From Ulvibacterium marinum (GTDB lineage: Bacteria; Bacteroidota; Bacteroidia; Flavobacteriales; Flavobacteriaceae), in NCBI RefSeq assembly GCF_003626755.1, contig NZ_RBCJ01000006.1, positions 248,001 to 312,000 of the forward strand: a stretch of 64,000 nt of DNA, in the 5' to 3' direction. Within the stretch, counting starts at the first letter, position 1, and each line of letters starts with the position of its first letter. The position numbers and the translations under genes were made by a program. Shown here piece by piece: positions 28,700-37,269 of the stretch. Under the pieces are notes generated by a model. The model did no database searches and was not told where the DNA came from. It saw only the letters and a list, made by a program, of their open reading frames with translations.

Positions 28700-29884
28700 C
28701 TAAATAGCTTTCAATACACTTTTGGTACTATCTCCTCCCTTTATCAAGTATGCTTTGCCCTTATCAACTTCAAATACTTCTGTTTTTGAAATATGTTCAT
28801 CAGTTGCATAGAGGAATTCGTACACATATGGCTTTAAGAAAGAAAATGACCCTTCATTAAAATCTACCTTGGCCAAGTTCTCATAATGTTTCTCACTATT
28901 TACGGCCTGTAATTTATATTTCACTTTTTCGATATGCGTTGTTGGCTCCTTGTTAGTCCTTCTGACAAAACCCATAAGTGTTTTTCTTATTTTTCTATAA
29001 AAAATATGACCATTTTTGGATTTCAAGTAATTTTTTATAGACATTCCTAGGGCAATGGTTTTTGCATAAAAGGTAGAGCTTAATGACAAGGGAGAATAAA
29101 CAATGTGGTTCTCAAAATTATATTCTTTATTACACCATTTCATTTTGTATTCAGGATTCCCCATGCTAAGATCAAAAATCTTGAATCCATTTTGAATACA
29201 CCACTCCAACCGCTTATAGACAAGAGCTTGGCCTAGTCCAAATTTAGCATAGTCAATGTCATATGAAGAAATTGCACCGAAAAAAATCCTATCTAAATGG
29301 TAATTTAATGAAACTGCAATAGGTCTGTTACTTCCGTATATTACAAATAAGGAAGCTTTTCCAGAATTGATTTTAGCAAAGAATAGCTCGTAAAACTTAT
29401 CCCATTCCAACAATCTTTTATTGGTTTCTTTGCGCTGATTAAATCTGCGTACCAATAAGTTGTGCAAGGCAGCCATAAGAAAAGAATACTCTTTTCTGGA
29501 TATTTGGTTCTGATGAACTTCGTATCTTATATTAAAGCATGATTCTAAGCGATTTTTTCGCCTTATGACCGAGGTTCTAAACTTACGTTTTGTTTGTTTG
29601 GTAAGGTATTCTTCGATGCTGGAAACCTTATTTAGAGAAATTGCGTACCCTCGGATCTCAAAGAATCTTATGGCTCTGAACTGCTTTTTTAAATTGGCAT
29701 TCAAATATTCGGGAACATACTTTACTATGTATACATTTCTATTTTTGGAGTTTTTGGTTTCAATTTGAGTGAGTCCATCAATACTATCATCAGTATAGGA
29801 ATATGAAATATCTGAATAGATTTCATGAAAAATACCTTTCTCAAAGAGACCGAAGTACAAATCTATTTTCTCTTTGTTGAACAT
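28700..29884 (-). CDS. GNAT/FemAB-like acyltransferase, array copy A
   Basis: 394 residues, last gene of the polysaccharide transcription run. It belongs to the Acetyltransf_6 (CelD/BcsL, FemAB-like) type of GNAT fold. The core lies at about 78-265: ASLFVIY at 177-183, SYDIDYAKFGLG at 207-218, RLEWC at 225-229, FDLSMGN at 237-243 and MKWCN at 248-252. The four genes upstream share these blocks. A C-terminal module of about 60 residues (FLYATDEH to LIKGGD) is shared only with copies B and C. No signal peptide; presumably cytoplasmic. Acyl donor and acceptor are unknown; transfer to an amino sugar of the polysaccharide is the simplest reading from context. Confidence 0.7.
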   Translation of the reverse strand: MFNKEKIDLYFGLFEKGIFHEIYSDISYSYTDDSIDGLTQIETKNSKNRNVYIVKYVPEYLNANLKKQFRAIRFFEIRGYAISLNKVSSIEEYLTKQTKRKFRTSVIRRKNRLESCFNIRYEVHQNQISRKEYSFLMAALHNLLVRRFNQRKETNKRLLEWDKFYELFFAKINSGKASLFVIYGSNRPIAVSLNYHLDRIFFGAISSYDIDYAKFGLGQALVYKRLEWCIQNGFKIFDLSMGNPEYKMKWCNKEYNFENHIVYSPLSLSSTFYAKTIALGMSIKNYLKSKNGHIFYRKIRKTLMGFVRRTNKEPTTHIEKVKYKLQAVNSEKHYENLAKVDFNEGSFSFLKPYVYEFLYATDEHISKTEVFEVDKGKAYLIKGGDSTKSVLKAI

Positions 29885-29900
29885 TTTGATTGAAGTAAGG

Positions 29901-31082
29901 TTAATACTGATAATTGATGATAATACTTTTTTTCTCTCCCTTGACTAAATATGAAGACCTATCTAAAATTTTAAACACTTTAATACTTTTGATGCTTTGG
30001 CAACTGGAATAAAGAAAGGTGTACACAGGTCTTCTTAAAATGGAGTTACTATCATCATCAATATTTATTGGTATAAGTTGAAAATTGGAGTCGACGACAG
30101 AAATATTTTCGAAACTAATTTCAGGTTGGGCTTCAAATGCTGTTTTCCGATTCAATATTCGAAAGGCATATCCTTTGAATTTCCTGAATATTAAGTGGGC
30201 GTTCCATTTTTTCATAAAATATAACGATCTATAATACCATGATATTTTATAGGTCATTAGATTAGCGATGACTTTGGAAAGCAAACTTCTGGAAGTAAAC
30301 AATATATGACTGTAGTAATTATATGTGCTGTCCGTAAAAACTTTCTTATAATCCAAATCTCCTTTCATCATATCATATATCCTAATTTTTTTTTCGAAAC
30401 ACCATTCTAATTGTTTCAGAATACCAATGAAACTTAGATAAAATTTAGAGAAATCAATATCAAATGACATCATAAATCCAGTATAGATGTCTTTGTCTAT
30501 TAAATTTAGAGAAATACTAATAGGCTTTTCCTCATCATAAATGACGAAGAGCGAAGCCCTTTTTTTCAGAATCCTCAAATACATAAGTTCTTTATAAGAA
30601 TCCATTTTGTCCAAACCATCATATTTCATTTGCTTTAGACTAAATCGCCTTTTTATCATGAGTTTTAGCTGGTCGAAGAGGAAGTCGTAATTTTTCTTAT
30701 CAATATGACCATAATACATCTTATAACGTACATTAAAACATAGTTCAAGCCTCTTTTTATAAGCTCTATTTTGAGATCTTTTTTTTGCACTTAACCGTGA
30801 CAGTAGATAGGCCTCCATATTTTGGTACAAACCTAAATTGATGAAATACCCATGGTACATTTTCGCCTTCCTTTGCTTAAAACCTGGATGTACCTTCATA
30901 TTTAAATATGCCGGAATATCTTTGATGACATAGATTTCCTTGGCTTTTTCAATTGTGCTTTCCGGACTCTGCAACAAAAGTTTTTGGGAAAAGGTATTGG
31001 AGATTCTTGTATAAAAAAAAGACAACCAGTTTTTCCATTGTACGTCATCTAAGAAATTTAATCTGCGGACGCTCATATACAA
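29901..31082 (-). CDS. GNAT/FemAB-like acyltransferase, array copy B
   Basis: 393 residues. Paralogue of copy A, with the motifs ASLFVIYDEEKPISISLN, SFDIDFSKFYLS, QLEWCFEKK and YDMMKGDLDY. The usual tryptophan after this block (KWCN in A) is replaced (KKVFTDSTYNY), so its acceptor pocket may differ from its siblings. It has the shared C-terminal module (IDDDSNSILRRPVYTFLY). It ends 16 bp before copy A starts, and its start is separated from the stop of copy C by one base, which suggests translational coupling. The protein is very basic and aromatic-rich. Function otherwise as for the family. Confidence 0.68.
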   Translation of the reverse strand: MYMSVRRLNFLDDVQWKNWLSFFYTRISNTFSQKLLLQSPESTIEKAKEIYVIKDIPAYLNMKVHPGFKQRKAKMYHGYFINLGLYQNMEAYLLSRLSAKKRSQNRAYKKRLELCFNVRYKMYYGHIDKKNYDFLFDQLKLMIKRRFSLKQMKYDGLDKMDSYKELMYLRILKKRASLFVIYDEEKPISISLNLIDKDIYTGFMMSFDIDFSKFYLSFIGILKQLEWCFEKKIRIYDMMKGDLDYKKVFTDSTYNYYSHILFTSRSLLSKVIANLMTYKISWYYRSLYFMKKWNAHLIFRKFKGYAFRILNRKTAFEAQPEISFENISVVDSNFQLIPINIDDDSNSILRRPVYTFLYSSCQSIKSIKVFKILDRSSYLVKGEKKSIIINYQY

Positions 31083-31083
31083 T

Positions 31084-32280
31084 CTATGATATATTGTTTG
31101 TATGGTGTGGTGCTTTGAACACTAACTTTTGTGTCTTTTTTAGCCCGGAAATGACGTAGTTGCCATCAATATCGTTCATTCTATGAACATTGATATTTTT
31201 AGAATTTTCAAAATTTAAATATTGAAAATTGTAAGCGTGTTTTCTAATGAACGCATATTCATCATCATCTATATCTACCTCAGATAACGAGGCTCTATCC
31301 AATTCAATATTGGAAATGTCCTTGAGGTCAAAAATTGTCTCTTGATCAATCCTTTTTTCTTCTTTTGCACTTCCCTTTAACAAAGATTTTATGCCATAAT
31401 ATGGTTTAAGCAAATTTGTTCTGCCTAAAAACCACCTCAATTGCAATAGCCGCAATATTGTTAGCGCCTTAATTTTTTCACCTATATTTTGTTTTTTGTA
31501 AATAACATGATGCTCAAATTTGTAAACAGTGTTACACCACGTTCGCTTATAGGCCAGATCGCCTAGGGAAAGATCAAAGATGGTATGATTATTTTCGAAG
31601 CACCAATCCAACTGTTTCCAAATATCGATATAACCCAATCGAAACTTCGAATAATCGATGTCATATGATCTAATGTAATTTCTAAAAACATTCTGATGAT
31701 GGTAATTAAGACATATATCAATGGGCTTATTTTTATCAAAAATCACAAAAAGAGACGCTGATTTTTTTAAGATCATGTCCAGTGTGTTATTTTTCAGGTA
31801 TTCCCAGTGCTTCAAACTTTGGTGCACATCACCTCTTTGAGAAAACCTTCTTCCTATCATTTCCTTTAGTTTCCGGAATAAAAAACCAAACTCTTTCTCG
31901 GTAATTTCGCCATAGTACATTTTATATCGAATATCAAAACAGGTTTCCAATCTCCTTAGGTACCCTCTCATTTTTGACCTGCTTTTGGATCCGAATTGAA
32001 CCCCCATATATTTCTGTAAGCTTGGATATTTTCTTAAATCGGCCAAAAAACCATCTTGATGTTGAATTCTAAATAAGTCATAGCTATCCTTTGGCCTCGC
32101 CTCAAGATATGTTGGTATATTGTTGACGACTATGTTTTTATAAAGTTCTACCTCCATTTTTTTGTCGTTAAAAAAATCTTGGTCGTTACTCACATTATAA
32201 ATATTCCAATAGCAATCATAAACAATTCCTTTGACGAAAAAATCAAACGTAAAATTGTTCTTAAGCTTTAGAAAATCCAT
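31084..32280 (-). CDS. GNAT/FemAB-like acyltransferase, array copy C
   Basis: 398 residues. Same family: GYLRRLETCFDIRYKMYYGEIT, SASLFVIFDKNKPIDICLNY, RSYDIDYSKFRLGYID, QLDWCFENN, FDLSLGDLAYKRTWCN. It is by eye closest to copies A and B and carries the C-terminal module (VDIDDDEYAFIRKHAYNFQY). It is followed by copy B after one base and preceded by copy D with a 98-bp gap. No membrane segment or signal peptide is visible. Confidence 0.68.
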   Translation of the reverse strand: MDFLKLKNNFTFDFFVKGIVYDCYWNIYNVSNDQDFFNDKKMEVELYKNIVVNNIPTYLEARPKDSYDLFRIQHQDGFLADLRKYPSLQKYMGVQFGSKSRSKMRGYLRRLETCFDIRYKMYYGEITEKEFGFLFRKLKEMIGRRFSQRGDVHQSLKHWEYLKNNTLDMILKKSASLFVIFDKNKPIDICLNYHHQNVFRNYIRSYDIDYSKFRLGYIDIWKQLDWCFENNHTIFDLSLGDLAYKRTWCNTVYKFEHHVIYKKQNIGEKIKALTILRLLQLRWFLGRTNLLKPYYGIKSLLKGSAKEEKRIDQETIFDLKDISNIELDRASLSEVDIDDDEYAFIRKHAYNFQYLNFENSKNINVHRMNDIDGNYVISGLKKTQKLVFKAPHHTNNIS

Positions 32281-32378
32281 AGTGATTCATTTACTTTGAA
32301 GTTCAGCTTTATTGATACTTAAGAAGGTATGGATTTCGCCTTAGTATTAAAAGGAGGAAACGATTTCTATAAGTCAAT

Positions 32379-33344
32379 TTATTCGTTTCTCCACGCATAA
32401 CCTTTCAATTTTTTCCTCTTTGTATAATAGTACAATCTGTCCAGCTGAAACGTACCTCCTATAATACCCTTGTTCCGCAAAAGCTGCTTCAATTTCAACT
32501 TTTGCGATGTTATAAAAGCCAAAAATCTATGGATTGGGGAGTGTACGGAGTAGAAAATATGATAATCAAATAAATAATTATGATTGCTCCAGCGCAGCTT
32601 ATTTTCAGTAGCTCCTTTGGATACATCCCAAACAGCAAAATTGTTAGCATAGCTCCACTCAATATTCTTGTACATGGCTATGTCCCCCAAACTGTATTTA
32701 AAATAATCGGTGTCGTAGATTTGAATGAAACTAAAAACAATATCTCCCCTATGGAAATTCAAAGTTATGGTTATTGGCTTTGGACCGTCATAAATTACGC
32801 ATATTGAGGCCTCCTTTGAAAGAATCTTTGGGTAAAATAGGTCATGATAATATTTCCAGTCCAATAGGTATCTATTGTAAATTTTCTTCTGATGAAACCT
32901 TGTTTCCATAAGACGATAACATACGTCGAAAAGATGATCATATTGATTTCTATCTATTTTCCCGTAATAAAATTGATAGCTTATCTCATGGTTTAATTCA
33001 AGCTTTCTGTGCTTAGCCCTTAGATTCTTTCTGGAATTCTTTCCTAGATTTTGGCCAATTAATTCATCAACACTATTAAATCTCTTTAGATTTATAAGAT
33101 AACCCTTATACTGGGGTATTTTTAATATTGCTGTCTTGGTTTCTCGCTCTAAACGTTCTACGTCTAAATAATCAGGAATATCACTAACTATACAAAACTT
33201 GGGCAAGCTACTTGATTTGTTATGGTCATAGGACGCCTTTAGTTTCTCGCCCGATAATTTGTTCACTATAGTTTCTACATAAAATGGTGGGATGGTGTAG
33301 TCAAAACAAATTTGAATTACAAAATTAGTATGTCTAGACTTCAT
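32379..33344 (-). CDS. GNAT/FemAB-like acyltransferase, array copy D (short form)
   Basis: 321 residues. It shares the core (LELNHEISYQFYYGKIDRNQYDHLFD, ASICVIYDGPKPITITLNFH, YDTDYFKYSLGDIA, WDVSKGATENKLRWSN) but ends after the core and a short basic tail, lacking the C-terminal module of A-C. The central SYDIDY block reads IYDTDY and the aspartate-serine motif reads WDVSKG, so it is one of the more divergent copies. 67 bp separate it from copy E upstream. Confidence 0.68.
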   Translation of the reverse strand: MKSRHTNFVIQICFDYTIPPFYVETIVNKLSGEKLKASYDHNKSSSLPKFCIVSDIPDYLDVERLERETKTAILKIPQYKGYLINLKRFNSVDELIGQNLGKNSRKNLRAKHRKLELNHEISYQFYYGKIDRNQYDHLFDVCYRLMETRFHQKKIYNRYLLDWKYYHDLFYPKILSKEASICVIYDGPKPITITLNFHRGDIVFSFIQIYDTDYFKYSLGDIAMYKNIEWSYANNFAVWDVSKGATENKLRWSNHNYLFDYHIFYSVHSPIHRFLAFITSQKLKLKQLLRNKGIIGGTFQLDRLYYYTKRKKLKGYAWRNE

Positions 33345-33411
33345 AAACTTTTGGTGGTTTTAATATTTTATGGCCAGTCCTGTAATTCATCAACAGTGCA
33401 CAAAAAAGAAC

Positions 33412-34425
33412 TTATTTATTGGCAGCTTTGGTTTTTTTTCCAAACATGAAAGTAAATTTATGCAACAATTCATTAACCTTTTTATCCCTTAAATATTGTT
33501 TTAATTGAAACAAATACTTCAATGAGAAGGCGATGGATTTGGAGTAAAATGAATTTGAATTGTATATTATATGATATTCAAAATCATATTTTAAGCTACC
33601 CCAGCGTTGCTTGTAATCGTAATGGCCCTTTGAAAAGTCCAAAATTCTGAAATTGTTTTCTAATGACCATTCGATTAGATTCATGATATTCACTGTGCCT
33701 ACATTGGATTTGCGATATTCTATGTCAAAAACTGTTATGGCCACATGGATAGCATTACCCGACATATAATTTAACATGACTCCAATAGGTTCCTTATTGT
33801 CAAATACCACATAAAGAGATGCCTTTTTATTCAAAATCATGGGGTAGACGACCTCCTTGTAAAAAGACCATTCTTGGTCTTCAAGATTGTTATTGGAGAC
33901 TCTTTTGTCCTCGTACCTTTTAACTAAAAGCTGCCTAAATTGTTCAAAAATTAAATCATACTCATTTCTGGAGATGTCTCCATAATACATTCTATATTGA
34001 ATGTCGTAATTAGCCTCCAATTGCCTTTTATAACTTTTTAATTTGTACCTGCTTTTTCTGTTAAAGGCAACATTCATGTATCCATTTAGGTCTTTGAACC
34101 CGTGCAGCTCAATCAAATAACCAGGATATTGTTTTACAATAATCCGTTTTAACGGACCATCTAAAGGTTCTAATGCAGCAAAATAGGCGGGAACATCATA
34201 GATTAAAAATACCTCATCCCCTAAGTCCTGGGGATTTGATTTGGTTAACGAATATGTAATGCCTTTTGTAACGGTTGTGCCTACATTGATGTATAGGTTT
34301 AAAAACTTATGTTTTATGAAAGAAATGTTTTCAAAAAAATCGAAGGAGATACCTAATTTGTCATTGTTAAAATGCTTGGACCATGTGGTTGTAAAGATGT
34401 TTGATGTGAAAGGGTTGGACTGCAT
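33412..34425 (-). CDS. GNAT/FemAB-like acyltransferase, array copy E (short form)
   Basis: 337 residues, the first of the five tandem copies to be transcribed. Core motifs: QLEANYDIQYRMYYGDIS, KASLYVVFDNKEPIGVMLNY, VFDIEYRKSNVG, LIEWSLENN, LDFSKGHYDYKQRWGS. Like D it has no C-terminal module and ends in a basic tail. It follows the NeuD-like gene after 237 bp, a gap in which I see no gene or terminator, so it may be on the same transcript or have its own promoter. Confidence 0.68.
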   Translation of the reverse strand: MQSNPFTSNIFTTTWSKHFNNDKLGISFDFFENISFIKHKFLNLYINVGTTVTKGITYSLTKSNPQDLGDEVFLIYDVPAYFAALEPLDGPLKRIIVKQYPGYLIELHGFKDLNGYMNVAFNRKSRYKLKSYKRQLEANYDIQYRMYYGDISRNEYDLIFEQFRQLLVKRYEDKRVSNNNLEDQEWSFYKEVVYPMILNKKASLYVVFDNKEPIGVMLNYMSGNAIHVAITVFDIEYRKSNVGTVNIMNLIEWSLENNFRILDFSKGHYDYKQRWGSLKYDFEYHIIYNSNSFYSKSIAFSLKYLFQLKQYLRDKKVNELLHKFTFMFGKKTKAANK

Positions 34426-34662
34426 TTAAATAAGGGCTGTTATTGTTATATGACTTCAAAAAACAACATGCATTCTAAATAGTACGATCTTACCTAGTTC
34501 GTGTCAAGTGGGTTAATCAATATGGAAAATCATTCGATTTAAGGCAGAAATCATTCAATTTGTCCTTTCAGTTGATAGTATTGGAACCAACTAGAGGATT
34601 CTTTTTACTTTATTATCAATGATTGAAAGTTGGGCTATTGCAAAAAAGAATAGATGAAAGGC

Positions 34663-35328
34663 TTAACCGACCTTAGGAATGGCCATCACTTTTTCTTTAA
34701 AGCGATAGAAAACGGTAGTATCGTCCTTTACATTTTTGTCCACGAGCATCCCAGATTGTATCACATTGTTATTCCCTATTTCAACCCCTGGAACTGTAAA
34801 TGATCTAATTCCGAAATAATTATTGTTGCCGACCTTGACAGATCCAGCCACCCCTGCTACTGAAAAGAAATTGTTATCGCCTACAACGCTATCATGACTT
34901 ATGAAACAATAGGACGTTAGTAGGTTATAATTTCCTATAGTAGCATATTTTTCAAGCATACAAAATGGTCCCGCAATATTTCCTTCACCTATGCAAATGT
35001 CATTTGGCATTACCACACTATGATGAAAAAAACTTCCTATTTTGGCATTTTTCTCTTTTAAGGCCTTAATCATTTTTTGTCTAAAGCCAATATCCATAAC
35101 AGCGATTAAAACCTCTTCATCAGGTTTTGGTTCGTATGAGTCAATGTCGCACAGTACGGGGGCCTGGAAATCGTATTTTTCGTAATGATCCTTTACGTGG
35201 TCGTCGTAATCTATATATCCCAAGATATTGATCTTTAGATCTTCACGCACTCTCTTATTATTGTCTTCAATATAAAATGTGACTTCCGAGGCACATCCTC
35301 CAGTACCTAATATTATTACATTTCTCAT
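34663..35328 (-). CDS. NeuD/PglD-like hexapeptide-repeat acyltransferase
   Basis: 221 residues. An N-terminal Rossmann-like domain (VIILGTGGCASEVTFYIED) is followed by a left-handed beta-helix built of hexapeptide repeats (about 95-215). The catalytic-type His145 lies in CFISHDSVVGDNNFFS. PglD acetylates UDP-4-amino sugars and NeuD O-acetylates sialic acid; related enzymes use other acyl-CoA or acyl-ACP donors. Here it lies just downstream of an ACP and KASIII, so an unusual carrier-bound acyl group is a real alternative to acetyl-CoA. That part is inference. Confidence 0.8.
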   Translation of the reverse strand: MRNVIILGTGGCASEVTFYIEDNNKRVREDLKINILGYIDYDDHVKDHYEKYDFQAPVLCDIDSYEPKPDEEVLIAVMDIGFRQKMIKALKEKNAKIGSFFHHSVVMPNDICIGEGNIAGPFCMLEKYATIGNYNLLTSYCFISHDSVVGDNNFFSVAGVAGSVKVGNNNYFGIRSFTVPGVEIGNNNVIQSGMLVDKNVKDDTTVFYRFKEKVMAIPKVG

Positions 35329-35629
35329 AAACCTTGATATGTTTTAGCAGTTGTACTTGACTCTCAAAACTACTTTTTATTCCTGGAAATGACAATTCGA
35401 GCGTCAAAGAATAGTTATAACTACATTAATATCCGATTAAACTTAGATATTATACCTGCAAATTGCATTAGCGGGGAGCGTGATGGGTATTAAATCTTAA
35501 CACCTCAACCTATTTTAGAGCCTTTTGCCTGTGCTTTATTGGCAAATCGGGGTTCCCAAAATCACTTGGTTTATACATATTTTTTTACGGGCATATCGCT
35601 CTTAGCCCAAAAAGTAAATTGAGCTTTTC
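35329..35629 (-). other. Intergenic region between ACP and NeuD-like genes (301 bp)
   Basis: AT-rich spacer inside the minus-strand run. A short GGGC/GCCC inverted repeat near 35590-35612 lacks a T-run, so it is not a terminator. No clean TAnnTTTG promoter element or additional gene was seen. Confidence 0.5.
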
Positions 35630-35845
35630 TTATATTTTACTTTCAATCAGTTGCTTTAACCCCAAAATGGTACCTGAGTTATCTATTTCTTCTGCGGATA
35701 AGGCCACGCTATATTCCGAATCACAAAATGCAATAATTGATAAAACGGTCAAAGAATCCCAAGCCTCAAAAGAATCAAGTTCATCTTCAAGATTTACGGA
35801 TTCCACTTCCAGTATTTCAGAAATTGATGATAGAAAATTTTCCAT
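35630..35845 (-). CDS. Acyl carrier protein, copy 1
   Basis: 71 residues, acidic, four-helix ACP pattern. The phosphopantetheine attachment serine is Ser31 in FEAWDSLTVLS. The WDS in place of the fatty-acid-type GxDS marks it as a dedicated, non-FabD carrier, as in specialised acyl pathways. Its ATG is 3 nt after the KASIII stop, so the pair is translationally coupled and KASIII probably works on this carrier. It is distinct in sequence from ACP copy 2. Confidence 0.85.
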   Translation of the reverse strand: MENFLSSISEILEVESVNLEDELDSFEAWDSLTVLSIIAFCDSEYSVALSAEEIDNSGTILGLKQLIESKI

Positions 35846-35848
35846 AGT

Positions 35849-36919
35849 CTAATTGTCGTAATCGATCGTTTCACAAAAGTCCAAATTACCCATTTCCAAG
35901 AACAGCGAGGACCAGCTAAGACCGTTTCCAAAACCACATATGCAAATAAGAAAGGACTCTTTTTTAAGTCTTTGGCCCAGATTAAAGGAAATCAAGGTAG
36001 GTATAGTAACGCTGGCTGAATTCCCGAAATTTTCAACAAGGTTATTTGGCATTTTTTCTTCAGAAAGACCCATCACATTGGATAGCTGCTTCACCATAAA
36101 CTTATTGGGTTGATGAAACATAAAATAATCTATCTCCTCCTTTTTCGATCCCGCGCTATCCAATAAATCATTGATCATTGGCGGTACCTCCCTTTGAACG
36201 AAATTGAACACTTCATCTCCTTTCATGTCTATATGATCTAATGCCTTGTAATTGCCGGCCTTATCCTTTACCAATTCTGCAGTTTTTTCTGTAGAAGGCA
36301 ATTTAAAGGCACCAGCAGGTATTATCAAGGCATCCGCCCCGGTTCCATCTGATTTTACGGAACCGTATATCGTTTTTCCATCAGGGTCGTTTTCAACTAT
36401 GGTAATGGCAGCCCCATCACCTGTTAGTGGCCCACTACTCCTGTCTTTCTCGGAGACTTTAGTGCTGAGAATATCAGCATTTAGCAGGACTACTTTGTTT
36501 ATTTTATCTTGTTCTAGTAACATAAAGGCCTGATTTAGACCATAGGAATATCCTGCGCACCCCTGATTAATATCCGAACAATAAATATCCTGTTTTAAGC
36601 CTAACCTGCCATGAATAATGTGAGTTGTTGCCGGCATAAAATAATCCGGTGATTGCGTAACTAGAATTAGTGCATCTATATCTTCTTTACGTAGCAGTTT
36701 CCTATCAAACAAATGATTTAGTCCGAAGACACATAAATCCGAAATCGTAGTTCCTTTGTTTACGACTCTTCGTTTGTTAAAACCCATTACCAATTTAAGC
36801 TTCATCGATTGACGACGTGTAAACTCATAGTTGTCAATTTCATCCTCAAATTTGATTTCTTTTTCCGGCAAAACCGCAAGAATTCCAGTGATTTTCTTGT
36901 TTTTAAATTTTAAATTCAT
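35849..36919 (-). CDS. 3-oxoacyl-ACP synthase III-type condensing enzyme
   Basis: 356 residues, thiolase fold. The KASIII catalytic triad is complete: Cys121 in DINQGCAGYSYG, His269 in FMFHQPNKF and Asn300 in ENFGNSASVTIP. Enzymes of this class join an acyl-CoA or acyl-ACP starter to malonyl-ACP, or catalyse acyl transfer or ester formation without decarboxylation. It lies between two ACP genes and is unlikely to be the housekeeping FabH, given its place inside a polysaccharide locus and a long N-terminus. Its substrate is not deducible from sequence. Confidence 0.88.
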   Translation of the reverse strand: MNLKFKNKKITGILAVLPEKEIKFEDEIDNYEFTRRQSMKLKLVMGFNKRRVVNKGTTISDLCVFGLNHLFDRKLLRKEDIDALILVTQSPDYFMPATTHIIHGRLGLKQDIYCSDINQGCAGYSYGLNQAFMLLEQDKINKVVLLNADILSTKVSEKDRSSGPLTGDGAAITIVENDPDGKTIYGSVKSDGTGADALIIPAGAFKLPSTEKTAELVKDKAGNYKALDHIDMKGDEVFNFVQREVPPMINDLLDSAGSKKEEIDYFMFHQPNKFMVKQLSNVMGLSEEKMPNNLVENFGNSASVTIPTLISFNLGQRLKKESFLICICGFGNGLSWSSLFLEMGNLDFCETIDYDN

Positions 36920-37023
36920 AGAATATAAATTAAAAATGGATTAAAAATACTTGAATTGTGGCAATCCATATCAATAATACAAATAATTCATAGGAACATT
37001 GTTCATTGATTAATCGTTTTATA

Positions 37024-37266
37024 TCAATTCAGATTATGGCTAATAGAATCTATTATTTCGCTAACATCCTTCCAATCTTGAATTTCACTTGCTTTAAAAC
37101 GAACTTCGAAATGTTTTTCCATAGCATCTACCAGCAGAACATGCATTAGGGAATCCCATTCATCTATATCTATCGCTTTTGTAGATTCCTCTACTGTAAT
37201 TTCCTCATTGTCAAGAGTTTCTACGAATATCTCTTTGATTTGTTCCAATATTTCGCTTCTTGTCAT
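37024..37266 (-). CDS. Acyl carrier protein, copy 2
   Basis: 80 residues, acidic. The modified serine is Ser39 in DIDEWDSLMHVLLVDAME. It begins 3 nt after the FkbH stop, the classic pairing in which FkbH loads a glyceryl unit onto its own ACP. It differs from copy 1 in length and around the serine, so the two carriers may serve different steps (glyceryl loading here, condensation in copy 1; inference). Confidence 0.88.
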   Translation of the reverse strand: MTRSEILEQIKEIFVETLDNEEITVEESTKAIDIDEWDSLMHVLLVDAMEKHFEVRFKASEIQDWKDVSEIIDSISHNLN

Positions 37267-37269
37267 AAT

